NCBI RefSeq assembly: GCF_003675325.1
Contig: NZ_CP033073.1
Span: 2,356,001-2,420,000, forward strand
Direction: 5' to 3'
Length of the DNA stretch: 64,000 nucleotides
Source of the DNA: Streptomyces dangxiongensis
Lineage (GTDB): Bacteria; Actinomycetota; Actinomycetes; Streptomycetales; Streptomycetaceae
Part shown: in pieces, positions 33,582-43,256 of the stretch
How the letters are laid out: every line of letters starts with the position of its first letter
Numbering within the stretch: the first letter of the stretch is position 1
Notes under the pieces: generated by a model
Seen by the model: only the letters and a program-made list of their open reading frames with translations
Databases searched by the model: none
Told to the model about the DNA's origin: nothing
Translations under genes and position numbers: made by a program

Positions 33582-36500
33582 TCAGCCCCGTGCCTCGGCG
33601 GCCAGGGGCTCGGCGGCGAACAGGCCCAGCCGGTGCGCCACCGCCGCCGCCTCGCCCCGGCCCGAGACACCGAGCTTGCCGAGGATGTGGGAGACGTGGA
33701 CGCTCGCGGTCTTCGGTGAGATGAACAGCTCCTGGGCGATCTGGCGGTTGGTGCGGCCGGCCGCGACAAGGCCGAGGACGTCCCGCTCCCGGTTGGTGAG
33801 GCCCAGCGCCTCGACCGGGTCGGCCGGGGCGGCGTCCTGCCGGGGCGCGCGCGTCAGGCTGAGACGGGCGCGCTGGGCGAGCCGGGCGACGGCGTCGGCG
33901 AGGGGTCGGGCGTCCAGGTGGGCGGCGACCGCGGCGGCCAGCCGGAGCAGCTCCACCGCACGGTCCCGCTCGTCCTCGCCGCCCTCGGTGAGCAGCGCCC
34001 CGGCGAGGCGGTGGCGGACCCGGCCGAGGTCGTAGGGGCGGTCCAGGCACTCGAAGGCGGCGACGACGGGCGACCAGGTGTCGGCGGTGTCCCGGCCCTG
34101 CGCGCGCAGCAGTTCGGCGCGGGTCCACCGGCCGTAGGCCTGCCAGAGGGGGACGCCGGTGGTGAGGGCACCCACGGCCGTCGAGAGGCGGTCGAGGAAC
34201 TCGGCGCGGCCGGACCGGGCGGCGGGCAGGGTGCGGGCGTCGGCCTCGGCGGTGGCGGCTGCCAGCAGCAGCGGCCAGCCGTAGCGGTGGGTGCCGGGCG
34301 GCAGGCCGCCGTCCAGGGCCAGGAGCACAGCGGCGCGGGCGTCGCCGATACGGCCCTCCGCGGCGGCGAGACCGACAGTGATCCGGGCCAGCGGCAGGGA
34401 CTGCTGGGGTATCGGGTCGTGCGTACCGTACCGGGTGCGGGCGGCGGTGTGCTGCCGGGCCGCCTCGTCGAGGTCGCCGCGGGCCAGGGCGAGGTGGGCC
34501 AGGCGCAGGGCGCCCGCGCCCCGGGGCTTGGCGCTGTGACCGACCCGGGTCGCGTGCGCGGCGGCCTCGGCCGCCTCCGTCCACCGGCCGAGCGAGTACA
34601 GCGCGTCGGACAGGTTGCCCCACACCCAGGCCTCGGAGTCCAGCAGCCCGTACCGGCGGCAGAAGTCGACGCCCTCGCGCAGCAGGGGGGCGGCCTCCCG
34701 GTCCCGTCCGATGCTCTGCAACGCGGACGGCAGGTTGACGTAGGCGCGGCCCGCGACCGGGTGCATGCCCTCCGCCCGGGTCTCCCGCAGGACCTGCCGC
34801 ATCTGTGCCAGGCCGGTCTCGGGGTCGCCGGAGTCCACGATCAGGCCGCCCAGGGTGAGGCGGGCGTGCAGTTCGGTCTCGCGGGCGCCCACCATCCGCG
34901 CGTACTCCACGGCCCGCTCGGCGGCGGCGAAGGCCTCGGGGCCGGGCCGGTGCTGCATGGACCAGTTGGCGGCGACCGCCAGCACCTCGGCGTGCACCTC
35001 GGACGGCGGCAGGCCGCGCACCAGGTCCTGGGCGGTGGCCAGTTCGTGCCGGCCGTCGCCGCGGGCCTGGGCCTGCACGAGCCGGGAGCGCTGCACCCAG
35101 AACCAGGCGGCGCGCAGGGGGTCCGGCTCGTCGTCCAGGAGGCGCAGGGCCCGTTTGGTGATCTTCAGGGCGCGTTCCCGCTCGCCGCCGAAACGGCCCG
35201 CCACGGCGGCCTCGGCCATCAGGTCGAGGTAGCGCAGGGGGGTGGTCACCGGGTCACAGCCGCACGGGGGGTACGCCTCGGTGCAGTCGACGGGGCGCAG
35301 GGCGGAGCGCACCTCCTGCGGGGCGCCGTCCCACAGCTCCATCGCCCGTTCCAGCAGGCCCAGTTGTTCGGTGTAGGCGTGCCGGCGGCGGGCCACGACG
35401 GAGGCGGCCAGGACGGCGGGCAGGGCCTTCGCGGCGTCACGGGCGTGGTACCAGTAACTGGCCAGGCGCATCACGCGGGCGTCGGCCGGGACGAGCCCCG
35501 GGTCGGCCTCCAGGGCTTCGGCGTAACGGCGGTTGAGCCGGGAGCGTTCGCCGGGCAGCAGGTCGTCGGCGACGGCCTCGCGGACGAGGGAGTGCCGGAA
35601 GCGGTAGCCGTCGCCGGCCCGGGTGGCGGTGAGGATGTTGGCGCCGACGGCGGCCCGCAGTGCCTCGATGAGGTCGTCCTCGGAGAGCTGGACCACGGCG
35701 GCGATCAGCCGGTACTCCACCGTGGAACCGCCCTCGGCGACGACGCGGGTGACCCGCTGGGCGCTCTCGGGCAGGGCCTCGACCCGGACCAGCAGCAGAT
35801 CGCGCAGGGAGTCGGTGAGGCCGGCGCAGTCGCCCTGGCGGCCGGCGACGGCGAGTTCCTCGATGAAGAAGGCGTTGCCGTCGGAGCGTTCGTAGATCTC
35901 GTCGACCTGGACGGGGTCGGGTTCGGCGGCGAGGATGCCGGCGATCTGGCGGCATGCCTCCTCGCGGGTGAAGCGGGCCAGTTCGATGCGGCGGACGGTG
36001 CGCAGCCGGTCCAGTTCGGCGAGCAGGGGGCGCAGCGGGTGGCGGCGGTGGATGTCGTCGGAGCGGTAGGTGGCGAGGACGAGGAGACGGCCGGCGCGCA
36101 GGGTGCGGAAGAGGTAGGCGAGGAGGTGGCGGGTGGAGGCGTCGGCCCAGTGCAGGTCCTCCAGGACGAGTACGACGGTGTGTGCGGCGGCGACCCGCTC
36201 CAGCAGCCGGGCGGTCAGCTCGAACAGGCGGGCCATGCCCTGCTCGTCGTGGCGGCCGGCACCGGTCTCGCCGAGATCGGGCAGCAGCCGGGCCAGCTCC
36301 TCCTCCTGGCCCGCCGCGGCGGCGGTGAACTCCTCGGGCAGGGCGTCCCTCAGGGCGCGCAGCGCGGTGGAGAAGGGGGCGAACGGCAGTCCGTCGGCGC
36401 CGACCTCCACGCAGCCGCCGACGGCGACGACGGCCTCGCGGCGGGCGGCGGCCGTGGCGAACTCCTCGACGAGGCGGGTCTTGCCGACGCCCGCCTCGCC

Positions 36501-36626
36501 GCCGAGCAGCAGCGCCTGCGGCTCGGCCGCGGCGGCACGGGCGAGCGCGTCTTTCAGTGTGCCCAGCTCGTCGGTGCGGCCGACGAACACGGGACTGACG
36601 AACCAGGTCTCCACGGGCCCGAGCAT
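33582..36626 (-). CDS. LAL-type (large ATP-binding) LuxR-family regulator
   Basis: The 1014-residue protein has an N-terminal AAA/NTPase with Walker A GGEAGVGKT at residues 42-50 and Walker B VVLVLEDLHWAD near 135-146, a long TPR-like helical middle, and a C-terminal LuxR helix-turn-helix (LTNRERDVLGLVAAGRTN, then IAQELFISPKTASVHVSHIL). LAL proteins of the MalT type activate catabolic or antibiotic genes in response to a ligand and ATP. ATG 36626 (MLGPVETWFVSPVFVGR) is the start best matched to the family, but the frame continues upstream through a 21-bp tandem repeat. No good ribosome site is seen at either point. Its target is unknown. Confidence 0.87.
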   Translation of the reverse strand: MLGPVETWFVSPVFVGRTDELGTLKDALARAAAAEPQALLLGGEAGVGKTRLVEEFATAAARREAVVAVGGCVEVGADGLPFAPFSTALRALRDALPEEFTAAAAGQEEELARLLPDLGETGAGRHDEQGMARLFELTARLLERVAAAHTVVLVLEDLHWADASTRHLLAYLFRTLRAGRLLVLATYRSDDIHRRHPLRPLLAELDRLRTVRRIELARFTREEACRQIAGILAAEPDPVQVDEIYERSDGNAFFIEELAVAGRQGDCAGLTDSLRDLLLVRVEALPESAQRVTRVVAEGGSTVEYRLIAAVVQLSEDDLIEALRAAVGANILTATRAGDGYRFRHSLVREAVADDLLPGERSRLNRRYAEALEADPGLVPADARVMRLASYWYHARDAAKALPAVLAASVVARRRHAYTEQLGLLERAMELWDGAPQEVRSALRPVDCTEAYPPCGCDPVTTPLRYLDLMAEAAVAGRFGGERERALKITKRALRLLDDEPDPLRAAWFWVQRSRLVQAQARGDGRHELATAQDLVRGLPPSEVHAEVLAVAANWSMQHRPGPEAFAAAERAVEYARMVGARETELHARLTLGGLIVDSGDPETGLAQMRQVLRETRAEGMHPVAGRAYVNLPSALQSIGRDREAAPLLREGVDFCRRYGLLDSEAWVWGNLSDALYSLGRWTEAAEAAAHATRVGHSAKPRGAGALRLAHLALARGDLDEAARQHTAARTRYGTHDPIPQQSLPLARITVGLAAAEGRIGDARAAVLLALDGGLPPGTHRYGWPLLLAAATAEADARTLPAARSGRAEFLDRLSTAVGALTTGVPLWQAYGRWTRAELLRAQGRDTADTWSPVVAAFECLDRPYDLGRVRHRLAGALLTEGGEDERDRAVELLRLAAAVAAHLDARPLADAVARLAQRARLSLTRAPRQDAAPADPVEALGLTNRERDVLGLVAAGRTNRQIAQELFISPKTASVHVSHILGKLGVSGRGEAAAVAHRLGLFAAEPLAAEARG

Positions 36627-36681
36627 CGCACGGGGCCGGTGCGACCGGGCACCGGTTTTCCACAACCCCGGTGCGATGGTC

Positions 36682-36933
36682 GTACCGGCGAACCGGGGCG
36701 GCGCACCGGTGGCCGGAAGAGGAGTACCCGCGGCGCGGGGGCTCGTACCGGCGGCGTGCGGAGCCGAACCGGCAGCCGCAGGGGCCGAACCGGCGGCGCG
36801 AGGATGCGAACCGGCAGCCGCAGGGGCCGAACCAGCGGTCATGACAGCGGCACCGGCAACCCCAGGAGCCGTACCGGCAGTCCCAGGGGGCGAACCGGCA
36901 GTCCCAGGGGGTGCACCGGTGGCCGGTAGGGGC
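36682..36933. repeat. 12 x 21-bp tandem repeat upstream of the LAL regulator
   Basis: Twelve consecutive units, each exactly 21 bases, start at 36682 and then every 21 bases to 36913. They open with G[A/T/C]ACCGGC and often continue AGCCGCAGGGGCC. Being a multiple of three, the array gives seven-residue repeats in every frame, including an in-frame Ala/Gly/Pro-rich extension of the LAL frame (with an internal ATG at 36842). The whole gap 36627-37018 has no other gene. Confidence 0.9.
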
Positions 36934-37018
36934 CCGCGGTCGCGTCGGGCGGCCGTGGGGTCCGGGCCGGCGGGGTGTGGACGGCCGACCCCCGTGCCGT
37001 CGCCCTCCGCCTCCGTCG

Positions 37019-37192
37019 TCACGCGGTGCGCGGCAGCCGGGTCCGGCGGGGCCGCTCGGTATGGGACCCGGCGGCCGGGGCCTCGTGGCGGGCGGCGCGG
37101 CGGGCGCGGACGACCTCGCGGGCCAGGCGGTCCCGCTGGGCCTCCCGGCGCAGTTCGGCGGACCGGATGCGGTGCAGTTCCAGCTCGTACAT
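37019..37192 (-). CDS. Small charged helical protein (57 residues)
   Basis: ATG 37192 with a GAAGGATCC site opens MYELELHRIRSAELRREAQR and continues as one long Arg/Glu-rich helix to a Pro/Arg-rich tail. Similar small proteins are common in Streptomyces next to regulators, but I cannot name a function. It is upstream of the LAL gene on the same strand, separated by the tandem array. An upstream in-frame ATG at 37246 is less likely. Confidence 0.55.
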   Translation of the reverse strand: MYELELHRIRSAELRREAQRDRLAREVVRARRAARHEAPAAGSHTERPRRTRLPRTA

Positions 37193-37323
37193 GGCGGATC
37201 CTTCGTCGAGGACGGTGTCGTGCGTCGCGTTCTGCGACGACTCCACCCTCGTCCCCCAGGGGTGCGTGCCACATCGGGGAAGTTCCGCATCTTCGGCCGG
37301 CCGGCGGCCCGCACGCGCGCGTA

Positions 37324-37372
37324 AGGGGCCTTAGGGAGCCCGTGCCGCGCGCACGGACGTCCTAAGGCCCCT
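37324..37372 (-). terminator. Terminator after the Ala/Glu-rich membrane protein
   Basis: AGGGGCCTTAGG and CCTAAGGCCCCT make a perfect 12-bp outer stem, with CCGTGC/GCACGG pairing inside, 16 bases after the stop codon. Confidence 0.85.
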
Positions 37373-37388
37373 GGAGAGCCGCGGGTGT

Positions 37389-38099
37389 TCAGCCCGCCGA
37401 GGGCAGGCCGAGCAGTGCGTCGGAGTACTTCAGGACGGCCAGGAGCAGTCCGATGACGCCGAGCGAGACCCCCGCCCAGGCGACCGACCTGATCCAGGCG
37501 GCCTGCGGGCGGCCGGGGGCGCCGAACGCGGGCCGGGCCAGCACCACGACGCCGGTGACCAGCGCGGCCAGGGCGAACAGGCCGGCCCACAGGGCGGTGG
37601 TGTGCCAGGCATCGCCGTAGACCTCCTTGATCTGGCGGGTCACGCTCGCCGTGGAGGAGGTCCGCAGTTGGCCGACGAGCTGCTCGCGGGCGGAGGCGAC
37701 GGTGCCGATCCAGCCACCGCTGAGGGAGACCAGGCCCAGCGCGGCGGAGACGACGGCCCCGGCCCCCTGGCCGACCCCGGAGGACGCCCGATCACCGGCC
37801 GCCTCGCCCTCGGTACGGTCACCGGCGGTCTCGGGCTCCGTCCGATCACCGGCCGCTTCGCCCTCCGTCCCGTGGCCGTCCTCCCCGGACCGCGCCGCGT
37901 CCGGGCCCCGCACTTCGGCGGCCCGCACTTCGGCGGCCCGCTCCTCGGCCTCCGCGTACCTCCCCGGAACCGACGCCTGTTCGGCCTCCGCGTTGCCCGG
38001 TGCCCGCGTCCTGCCTGCCGTTCCGGCCGCCGCCGTCGTCTCGTCGTCCGTGTGCGCCTCGGCGCCGGCCTCGGCGCCTTCCGATGTCTTCGATGCCAT
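37389..38099 (-). CDS. Membrane protein with acidic, repeat-bearing N-terminal domain
   Basis: The 236-residue product has a hydrophilic Ala/Glu/Gly-rich N-terminus (about residues 1-105), then a hydrophobic segment (VVSAALGLVSLSGGWIGTV) and two C-terminal membrane helices (about 165-190 and 210-230). The N-terminus holds three nine-residue repeats, GDRTEGEAA-like, from a 3 x 27-bp DNA repeat. ATG 38099 (MASKTSEG) is chosen over an upstream in-frame start because the upstream part overlaps the neighbouring acetyltransferase. No known domain; function unknown. Confidence 0.65.
   Translation of the reverse strand: MASKTSEGAEAGAEAHTDDETTAAAGTAGRTRAPGNAEAEQASVPGRYAEAEERAAEVRAAEVRGPDAARSGEDGHGTEGEAAGDRTEPETAGDRTEGEAAGDRASSGVGQGAGAVVSAALGLVSLSGGWIGTVASAREQLVGQLRTSSTASVTRQIKEVYGDAWHTTALWAGLFALAALVTGVVVLARPAFGAPGRPQAAWIRSVAWAGVSLGVIGLLLAVLKYSDALLGLPSAG
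37790..37870 (-). repeat. 3 x 27-bp coding repeat
   Basis: Units at 37790, 37817 and 37844 are 27 bases each and encode GDRTEGEAA, GDRTEPETA and GDRTEGEAA in the acidic region of the membrane protein. A separate exact 15-bp duplication (CGCACTTCGGCGGCC twice, about 37908-37937) lies nearby. Confidence 0.85.
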
Positions 38100-38134
38100 G
38101 CCCGGCACCGTACGGACGCTCTCTGAGAGGTCTC

Positions 38135-38710
38135 TTAACGGCCGCTGTGCGGGGCACGCGCGCGTGCCGTACGCCACTCGGGGGCCAGCACCGCCCAGAT
38201 CTCGGTGCTGGTGCGCACACCCCGGTGCGGGTAGTTCTCGCGGAGCACGCCCTCACGGCTCATGCCGAGCCGCCGGGCCACGCCGATGCTCGGCTCGTTG
38301 GCGGAGGACACGTGCCACTCCACCCGGTGCATGCCGCGCTCCTCGAAGGCCCAGTCGAGCAGCACCCGCATGCCACGCGTGACCAGGCCGCGCCCGGCCG
38401 CCGCGGGCTCCAGCCAGCAGCCGGCCTCGCAGACGCCGCTCGGGGTGTCCCAGACGCGGAACAGCAGCCCGCCCACGAGCCTTCCGTCCAGCCAGATGCC
38501 GTGCACGCTGCCCGCGTCGGCGCCGCGCTTGTCCGCGTACGACCTCAGCCAGGCCCGGGCTCCGTCCAGGTCGGGCACCACGTCCGGCAGGCCGACGTGC
38601 CGGCCGATGAACTCCCGCCCCCGGTCGATGTGGGCGAGGAGTTCCCCGGCGTGCCAGACCTCCAGGGGCCGCAGTTCGGCTCCGTCGTCACCCAGGGATG
38701 TCGCGTACAT
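38135..38710 (-). CDS. GNAT acetyltransferase (RimJ/RimL type)
   Basis: The 191-residue protein has the RimJ/RimL-like GNAT fold: ELRPLEVWHAGELLAHID at the N-terminus, IWLDGRLVGGLLFRVW, the acetyl-CoA loop region EPAAAGRGLVTRGMRVLLDWAFEE, and HRVEWHVSSANEPSIGVARRLG. It likely acetylates an N-terminal or small-molecule amine; the target is unknown. ATG 38710 (MYATSLGDDG) has GGGAGGAG about 12 bases upstream. It starts 50 bases after a possible small membrane protein and ends 35 bases before the acidic membrane protein. Confidence 0.85.
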   Translation of the reverse strand: MYATSLGDDGAELRPLEVWHAGELLAHIDRGREFIGRHVGLPDVVPDLDGARAWLRSYADKRGADAGSVHGIWLDGRLVGGLLFRVWDTPSGVCEAGCWLEPAAAGRGLVTRGMRVLLDWAFEERGMHRVEWHVSSANEPSIGVARRLGMSREGVLRENYPHRGVRTSTEIWAVLAPEWRTARARAPHSGR

Positions 38711-38760
38711 CGCGGCGCTGCTCCTCCCGCAGTTCCTCCATCGAGACTGCGGAGAGCCTC

Positions 38761-38982
38761 TCATGGGCGGCGCGGCGTTCGGGTGGCTCGATGGGCGTCG
38801 TAGCCGTCCGAGTACGCCGAACCGGCCGCGGCGGCGCCCGCGATGGTCCCGCCGAGGGCGAGGAGCCCCAGCGGGACGGCGATCAGGCGGTGGCGGACAC
38901 ACCACCGAGGAAAGGGGGCACGAAGCGGCGCGGGGCTCTCTCGCAGGTGGCGATGATCGTCCGGCGTGTCCGCGGGCCGCAC
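38761..38982 (-). CDS. Possible small membrane protein (73 residues)
   Basis: The frame from ATG 38982 has one clear hydrophobic helix (LIAVPLGLLALGGTIAGAAA) followed by AGSAYSDGYDAH and an Arg-rich end. It lies 7 bases after the next membrane protein on the same strand and has plausible codon bias, but its ribosome site is weak and the family is not recognised. It may be real or a chance frame. Confidence 0.4.
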   Translation of the reverse strand: MRPADTPDDHRHLRESPAPLRAPFPRWCVRHRLIAVPLGLLALGGTIAGAAAAGSAYSDGYDAHRATRTPRRP

Positions 38983-38989
38983 CGGCCCG

Positions 38990-39349
38990 TCAGTCGGACT
39001 GGTCCCCGAGCGCCATGACCATCGTCCCGACGATCAGCAGCCACAGGGCCCTGCGGGTGCGGCCCCTGGCGCCCAGGGTGCCGGCGAGGGCGCACACGGC
39101 CGCGCCGAGGGCGTAGGCGGCGGGGACGAGGGCCGGGGCCGATCCGGTACCGCGCAGGAGCGCGGCGGCCAGTCCGGCCAGTGTCAGCAGCGCTCCCGTG
39201 CCGGCGGCCGTCCAGCGGGCCCGCCGGGCGTCCTCGACGTACTCCTGCGTGTCGTCCGCGGTCTCCTCCGCGCCGTCCGCCGCGGTGAGTTTCGGGTCGT
39301 CCGGCTCGGTTATCGCGGGTCCGGGGCCGGAATTGGTGCGTCCACTCAT
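38990..39349 (-). CDS. Small two- or three-helix membrane protein
   Basis: The 119-residue product starts at ATG 39349 (MSGRTNSGPGPAITEPDD), with an acidic N-terminus of about 45 residues and then helices at about 48-68, 75-95 and 100-115. No ribosome site is visible, but a -10-like TACGCT lies 10 bases upstream, suggesting a leaderless message. No domain recognised. It lies downstream of gatB and before a gene cluster of unrelated function. Confidence 0.6.
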   Translation of the reverse strand: MSGRTNSGPGPAITEPDDPKLTAADGAEETADDTQEYVEDARRARWTAAGTGALLTLAGLAAALLRGTGSAPALVPAAYALGAAVCALAGTLGARGRTRRALWLLIVGTMVMALGDQSD

Positions 39350-39443
39350 GGCGGGCGAGCGTAGCGTCCCTCGTCCGGGAGGCCGGACGCGGGCCCGGAC
39401 GCGGGGCCGGGCGACCGTCGCGTTCCCGGGTGCGAAGACGACG

Positions 39444-39474
39444 ACGGCCCCGGAGGCCATGCCTCCGGGGCCGT
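39444..39474 (-). terminator. Terminator after the gatCAB operon
   Basis: ACGGCCCCGGAGG and CCTCCGGGGCCGT form a perfect 13-bp stem with a 5-base loop, 25 bases after the gatB stop. Confidence 0.9.
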
Positions 39475-39499
39475 GCGGTCAGCCGTGCGACGTCCGGGC

Positions 39500-41014
39500 T
39501 CAGCCCTCTTCGACGCCCAGCTTCTGAAGGATCAGCTCCTTCACGCGGGCCGCGTCGGCCTGGCCGCGCGTGGCCTTCATGACCGCGCCGACCAGGGCGC
39601 CGGCCGCGGCCACCTTGCCGCCGCGGATCTTGTCCGCGACGGCCGGGTTGCCGGCGATGGCCTCCTCCACGGCGGTGGTCAGCGCGCCCTCGTCGGAGAC
39701 GACCTTCAGCCCGCGCTTGTCGACGACCTCGTCCGGGGTGCCCTCGCCCGCGAGGACGCCCTCGATGACCTGACGGGCCAGCTTGTCGTTCAGGTCACCC
39801 TTCGCGACCAGCTCGGTGACCCGGGCCACCTGCTGCGGAGTGATCGCCAGCTCGTCCAGCGCGGCGCCGGACTCGTTGGCGCTGCGCGCCAGTTCACCCA
39901 TCCACCACTTGCGGGCGGAGGCCGCGTCGGCACCGGCGTCGATCGTGGCGACGATCAGGTCCAGCGCGCCGGCGTTGAGCATCGCCTGCATGTCGGTGGC
40001 GGAGATGCCCCACTCGGCGAGCAGCCGGGTACGGCGGACCAGCGGCAGCTCGGGCAGCGCCGCGCGGATCTCCTCGACCCACTCGCGCGAGGGAGCCACG
40101 GGGACGAGGTCGGGCTCCGGGAAGTACCGGTAGTCCTCGGCCTCCTCCTTCACGCGGCCCGAGGTCGTCGACCCGGTGTCCTCGTGGAAGTGGCGGGTCT
40201 CCTGCACGATCGTGCCGCCGGACGACAGCACCGCCGCGTGCCGCTGGATCTCGAAGCGGGCCGCACGCTCGACGGACCGCAGCGAGTTGACGTTCTTCGT
40301 CTCGCTGCGCGTGCCGAACTTCTCGCGGCCGTGCGGGCGCAGCGACAGGTTCACGTCGCAGCGCATCTGGCCCATCTCCATGCGGGCCTCGGAGACGCCG
40401 AGCGCCTTGATGACCTCGCGCAGCTCACGGACGTACGCCTTCGCCACCTCGGGGGCGCGTTCGCCCGCGCCCTCGATCGGCTTGGTGACGATCTCGATGA
40501 GCGGGATGCCGGCACGGTTGTAGTCGAGCAGCGAGTGCGAGGCGCCGTGGATACGGCCGGTCGCGCCGCCCACGTGGGTGGACTTGCCGGTGTCCTCCTC
40601 CATGTGGGCGCGTTCGATCTCCACGCGGAAGGTCTCGCCGTCCTCGAGCTGCACGTCGAGGTAGCCGTCGAAGGCGATCGGCTCGTCGTACTGGGAGGTC
40701 TGGAAGTTCTTCGGCATGTCCGGATAGAAGTAGTTCTTCCGGGCGAAGCGGCACCACTCGGCGATCTCGCAGTTCAGCGCGAGACCGATTCGGATCGCGG
40801 ACTCGACGCCGGTCGCGTTGACGACCGGGAGCGCGCCGGGCATGCCGAGGCAGACGGGGCAGGTCTGCGAGTTGGGCTCGGCGCCCAGCTCGGTGGAGCA
40901 CCCGCAGAACATCTTCGTCTTGGTGCCGAGCTCGACGTGGACCTCAAGGCCCATGACGGGGTCGTACGACGCCAGCGCGTCCTCGTACGACACCAGGTCG
41001 GTCGTGGTGGTCAC
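39500..41014 (-). CDS. gatB: Asp-tRNA(Asn)/Glu-tRNA(Gln) amidotransferase subunit B
   Basis: The 504-residue subunit binds misacylated tRNA and activates its side chain with [11 protein letters not shown] (residues 23-30), the [12 protein letters not shown] block, a Cys pair region ([14 protein letters not shown]) that can bind zinc, and the [12 protein letters not shown] and [16 protein letters not shown] motifs are present; the C-terminal YqeY-like tail is complete. GTG 41014 has AGAGGGAAG upstream. It is last in gatC-gatA-(small protein)-gatB, 16 bases after the small gene. Confidence 0.95.
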   Translation of the reverse strand: MTTTTDLVSYEDALASYDPVMGLEVHVELGTKTKMFCGCSTELGAEPNSQTCPVCLGMPGALPVVNATGVESAIRIGLALNCEIAEWCRFARKNYFYPDMPKNFQTSQYDEPIAFDGYLDVQLEDGETFRVEIERAHMEEDTGKSTHVGGATGRIHGASHSLLDYNRAGIPLIEIVTKPIEGAGERAPEVAKAYVRELREVIKALGVSEARMEMGQMRCDVNLSLRPHGREKFGTRSETKNVNSLRSVERAARFEIQRHAAVLSSGGTIVQETRHFHEDTGSTTSGRVKEEAEDYRYFPEPDLVPVAPSREWVEEIRAALPELPLVRRTRLLAEWGISATDMQAMLNAGALDLIVATIDAGADAASARKWWMGELARSANESGAALDELAITPQQVARVTELVAKGDLNDKLARQVIEGVLAGEGTPDEVVDKRGLKVVSDEGALTTAVEEAIAGNPAVADKIRGGKVAAAGALVGAVMKATRGQADAARVKELILQKLGVEEG

Positions 41015-41030
41015 GGTGAAAACTTCCCTC

Positions 41031-41266
41031 TCAGCCCAGCAGGACGTCGTCGTCGCCCAGCCGCTTCAGCTCGCGGTAGAGGATGGCGAGGCCGGTGACG
41101 ATCGCGACGGCGGACACGGTGGCGTCGAGCAGGACCAGCGTGTCCTGCTCGGCGCGGGCCTTCTTGAGACGCTTGGCCACACCGATCGCGCCGAACGCGG
41201 TCCCGGCCATGGACAGGTACGTACCGGACCTGGACTTCTTGAAGCCCTTGGCCTTGGTCAGTGCAC

Positions 41267-41270
<4 letters not shown>
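41031..41270 (-). CDS. Small membrane protein embedded in the gatCAB operon
   Basis: The 79-residue protein begins at GTG 41270, whose GTGA overlaps the gatA stop, so it is translationally coupled. It has a basic N-terminus ([20 protein letters not shown]), a membrane helix pair around [13 protein letters not shown] and [17 protein letters not shown], and an acidic end. No known domain is recognised. Placement inside a tRNA amidotransferase operon is unusual and appears conserved in Streptomyces as far as I recall; a role in amidation is not shown. Confidence 0.75.
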
Positions 41271-42766
<1,496 letters not shown>

Positions 42767-42772
42767 GACGGT

Positions 42773-43069
42773 TTAGTCCTCCCCCAGGATCTGCGGCACC
42801 TTGAAACGCTGCTGCTCCTGGGCCGGGGCGCCGGAGAGCGCCTGCTCGGGGGTGAGCGAGGGACGGACCTCGTCCGGCCGCATGACGTTCGTCAGCGGCA
42901 GCGGGTGGGAGGTCGGCGGTACGTCTTGGTCGGCGACCTCGCTGACGCGGGCGACCGCGCCGATGATGTCGTCAAGCTGTCCCGCGAAGTGGTCGAGTTC
43001 TTCGGGCTTCAGCTCCAGACGCGCCAGCCGGGCGAGGTGGGCGACCTCCTCGCGCGTGATGCCAGGCAT
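42773..43069 (-). CDS. gatC: Asp-tRNA(Asn)/Glu-tRNA(Gln) amidotransferase subunit C
   Basis: The 98-residue belt subunit holds GatA and GatB together. It opens [20 protein letters not shown] and has the [20 protein letters not shown] helix and the LREDEV-like LRPDEV equivalent ([18 protein letters not shown]). ATG 43069 has AGAGGA 10 bases upstream. It is the first gene of the operon; a short GC hairpin lies upstream, belonging to the gene before it or to the promoter region. Confidence 0.94.
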   Translation of the reverse strand: MPGITREEVAHLARLARLELKPEELDHFAGQLDDIIGAVARVSEVADQDVPPTSHPLPLTNVMRPDEVRPSLTPEQALSGAPAQEQQRFKVPQILGED

Positions 43070-43222
43070 GCAGCGATCCTCTGGGTGAGAGTGTGTGGTT
43101 TGGGGCCAATCCTATGGGGCGGGCCCGGGTGCCCGTGAAACGGTTTGCCGTGACACCGTCCTCGCCGGTGCCGCCCGTCGCGGGTACGGCCCCTCGGCGG
43201 GCCCCGTCGGCACCCTCGGAAA

Positions 43223-43240
43223 GGGCCCTCGGCAGGGCCC
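43223..43240. terminator. Hairpin between the GGDEF/EAL gene and gatC
   Basis: GGGCCCT-CGGC-AGGGCCC is a perfect 7-bp stem-loop, 16 bases after the rmdB stop on the minus strand, consistent with a terminator. It sits within several CCCTCGG direct repeats (43190-43246). No T-run. Confidence 0.55.
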
Positions 43241-43256
43241 CTCGGAGAAGGGAACG

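Noticed and set aside
33918..36929. A 1003-codon open frame on the plus strand, antisense to the LAL regulator
   Set aside because: High GC with G/C-rich third positions opens antisense frames; the translation is low-complexity Gly/Ala/Val/Arg with no domain, while the minus strand has clear Walker and HTH motifs.
36682..36933. CRISPR array
   Set aside because: Units are contiguous 21-mers without unique spacers and there are no cas genes; it is a plain tandem repeat.
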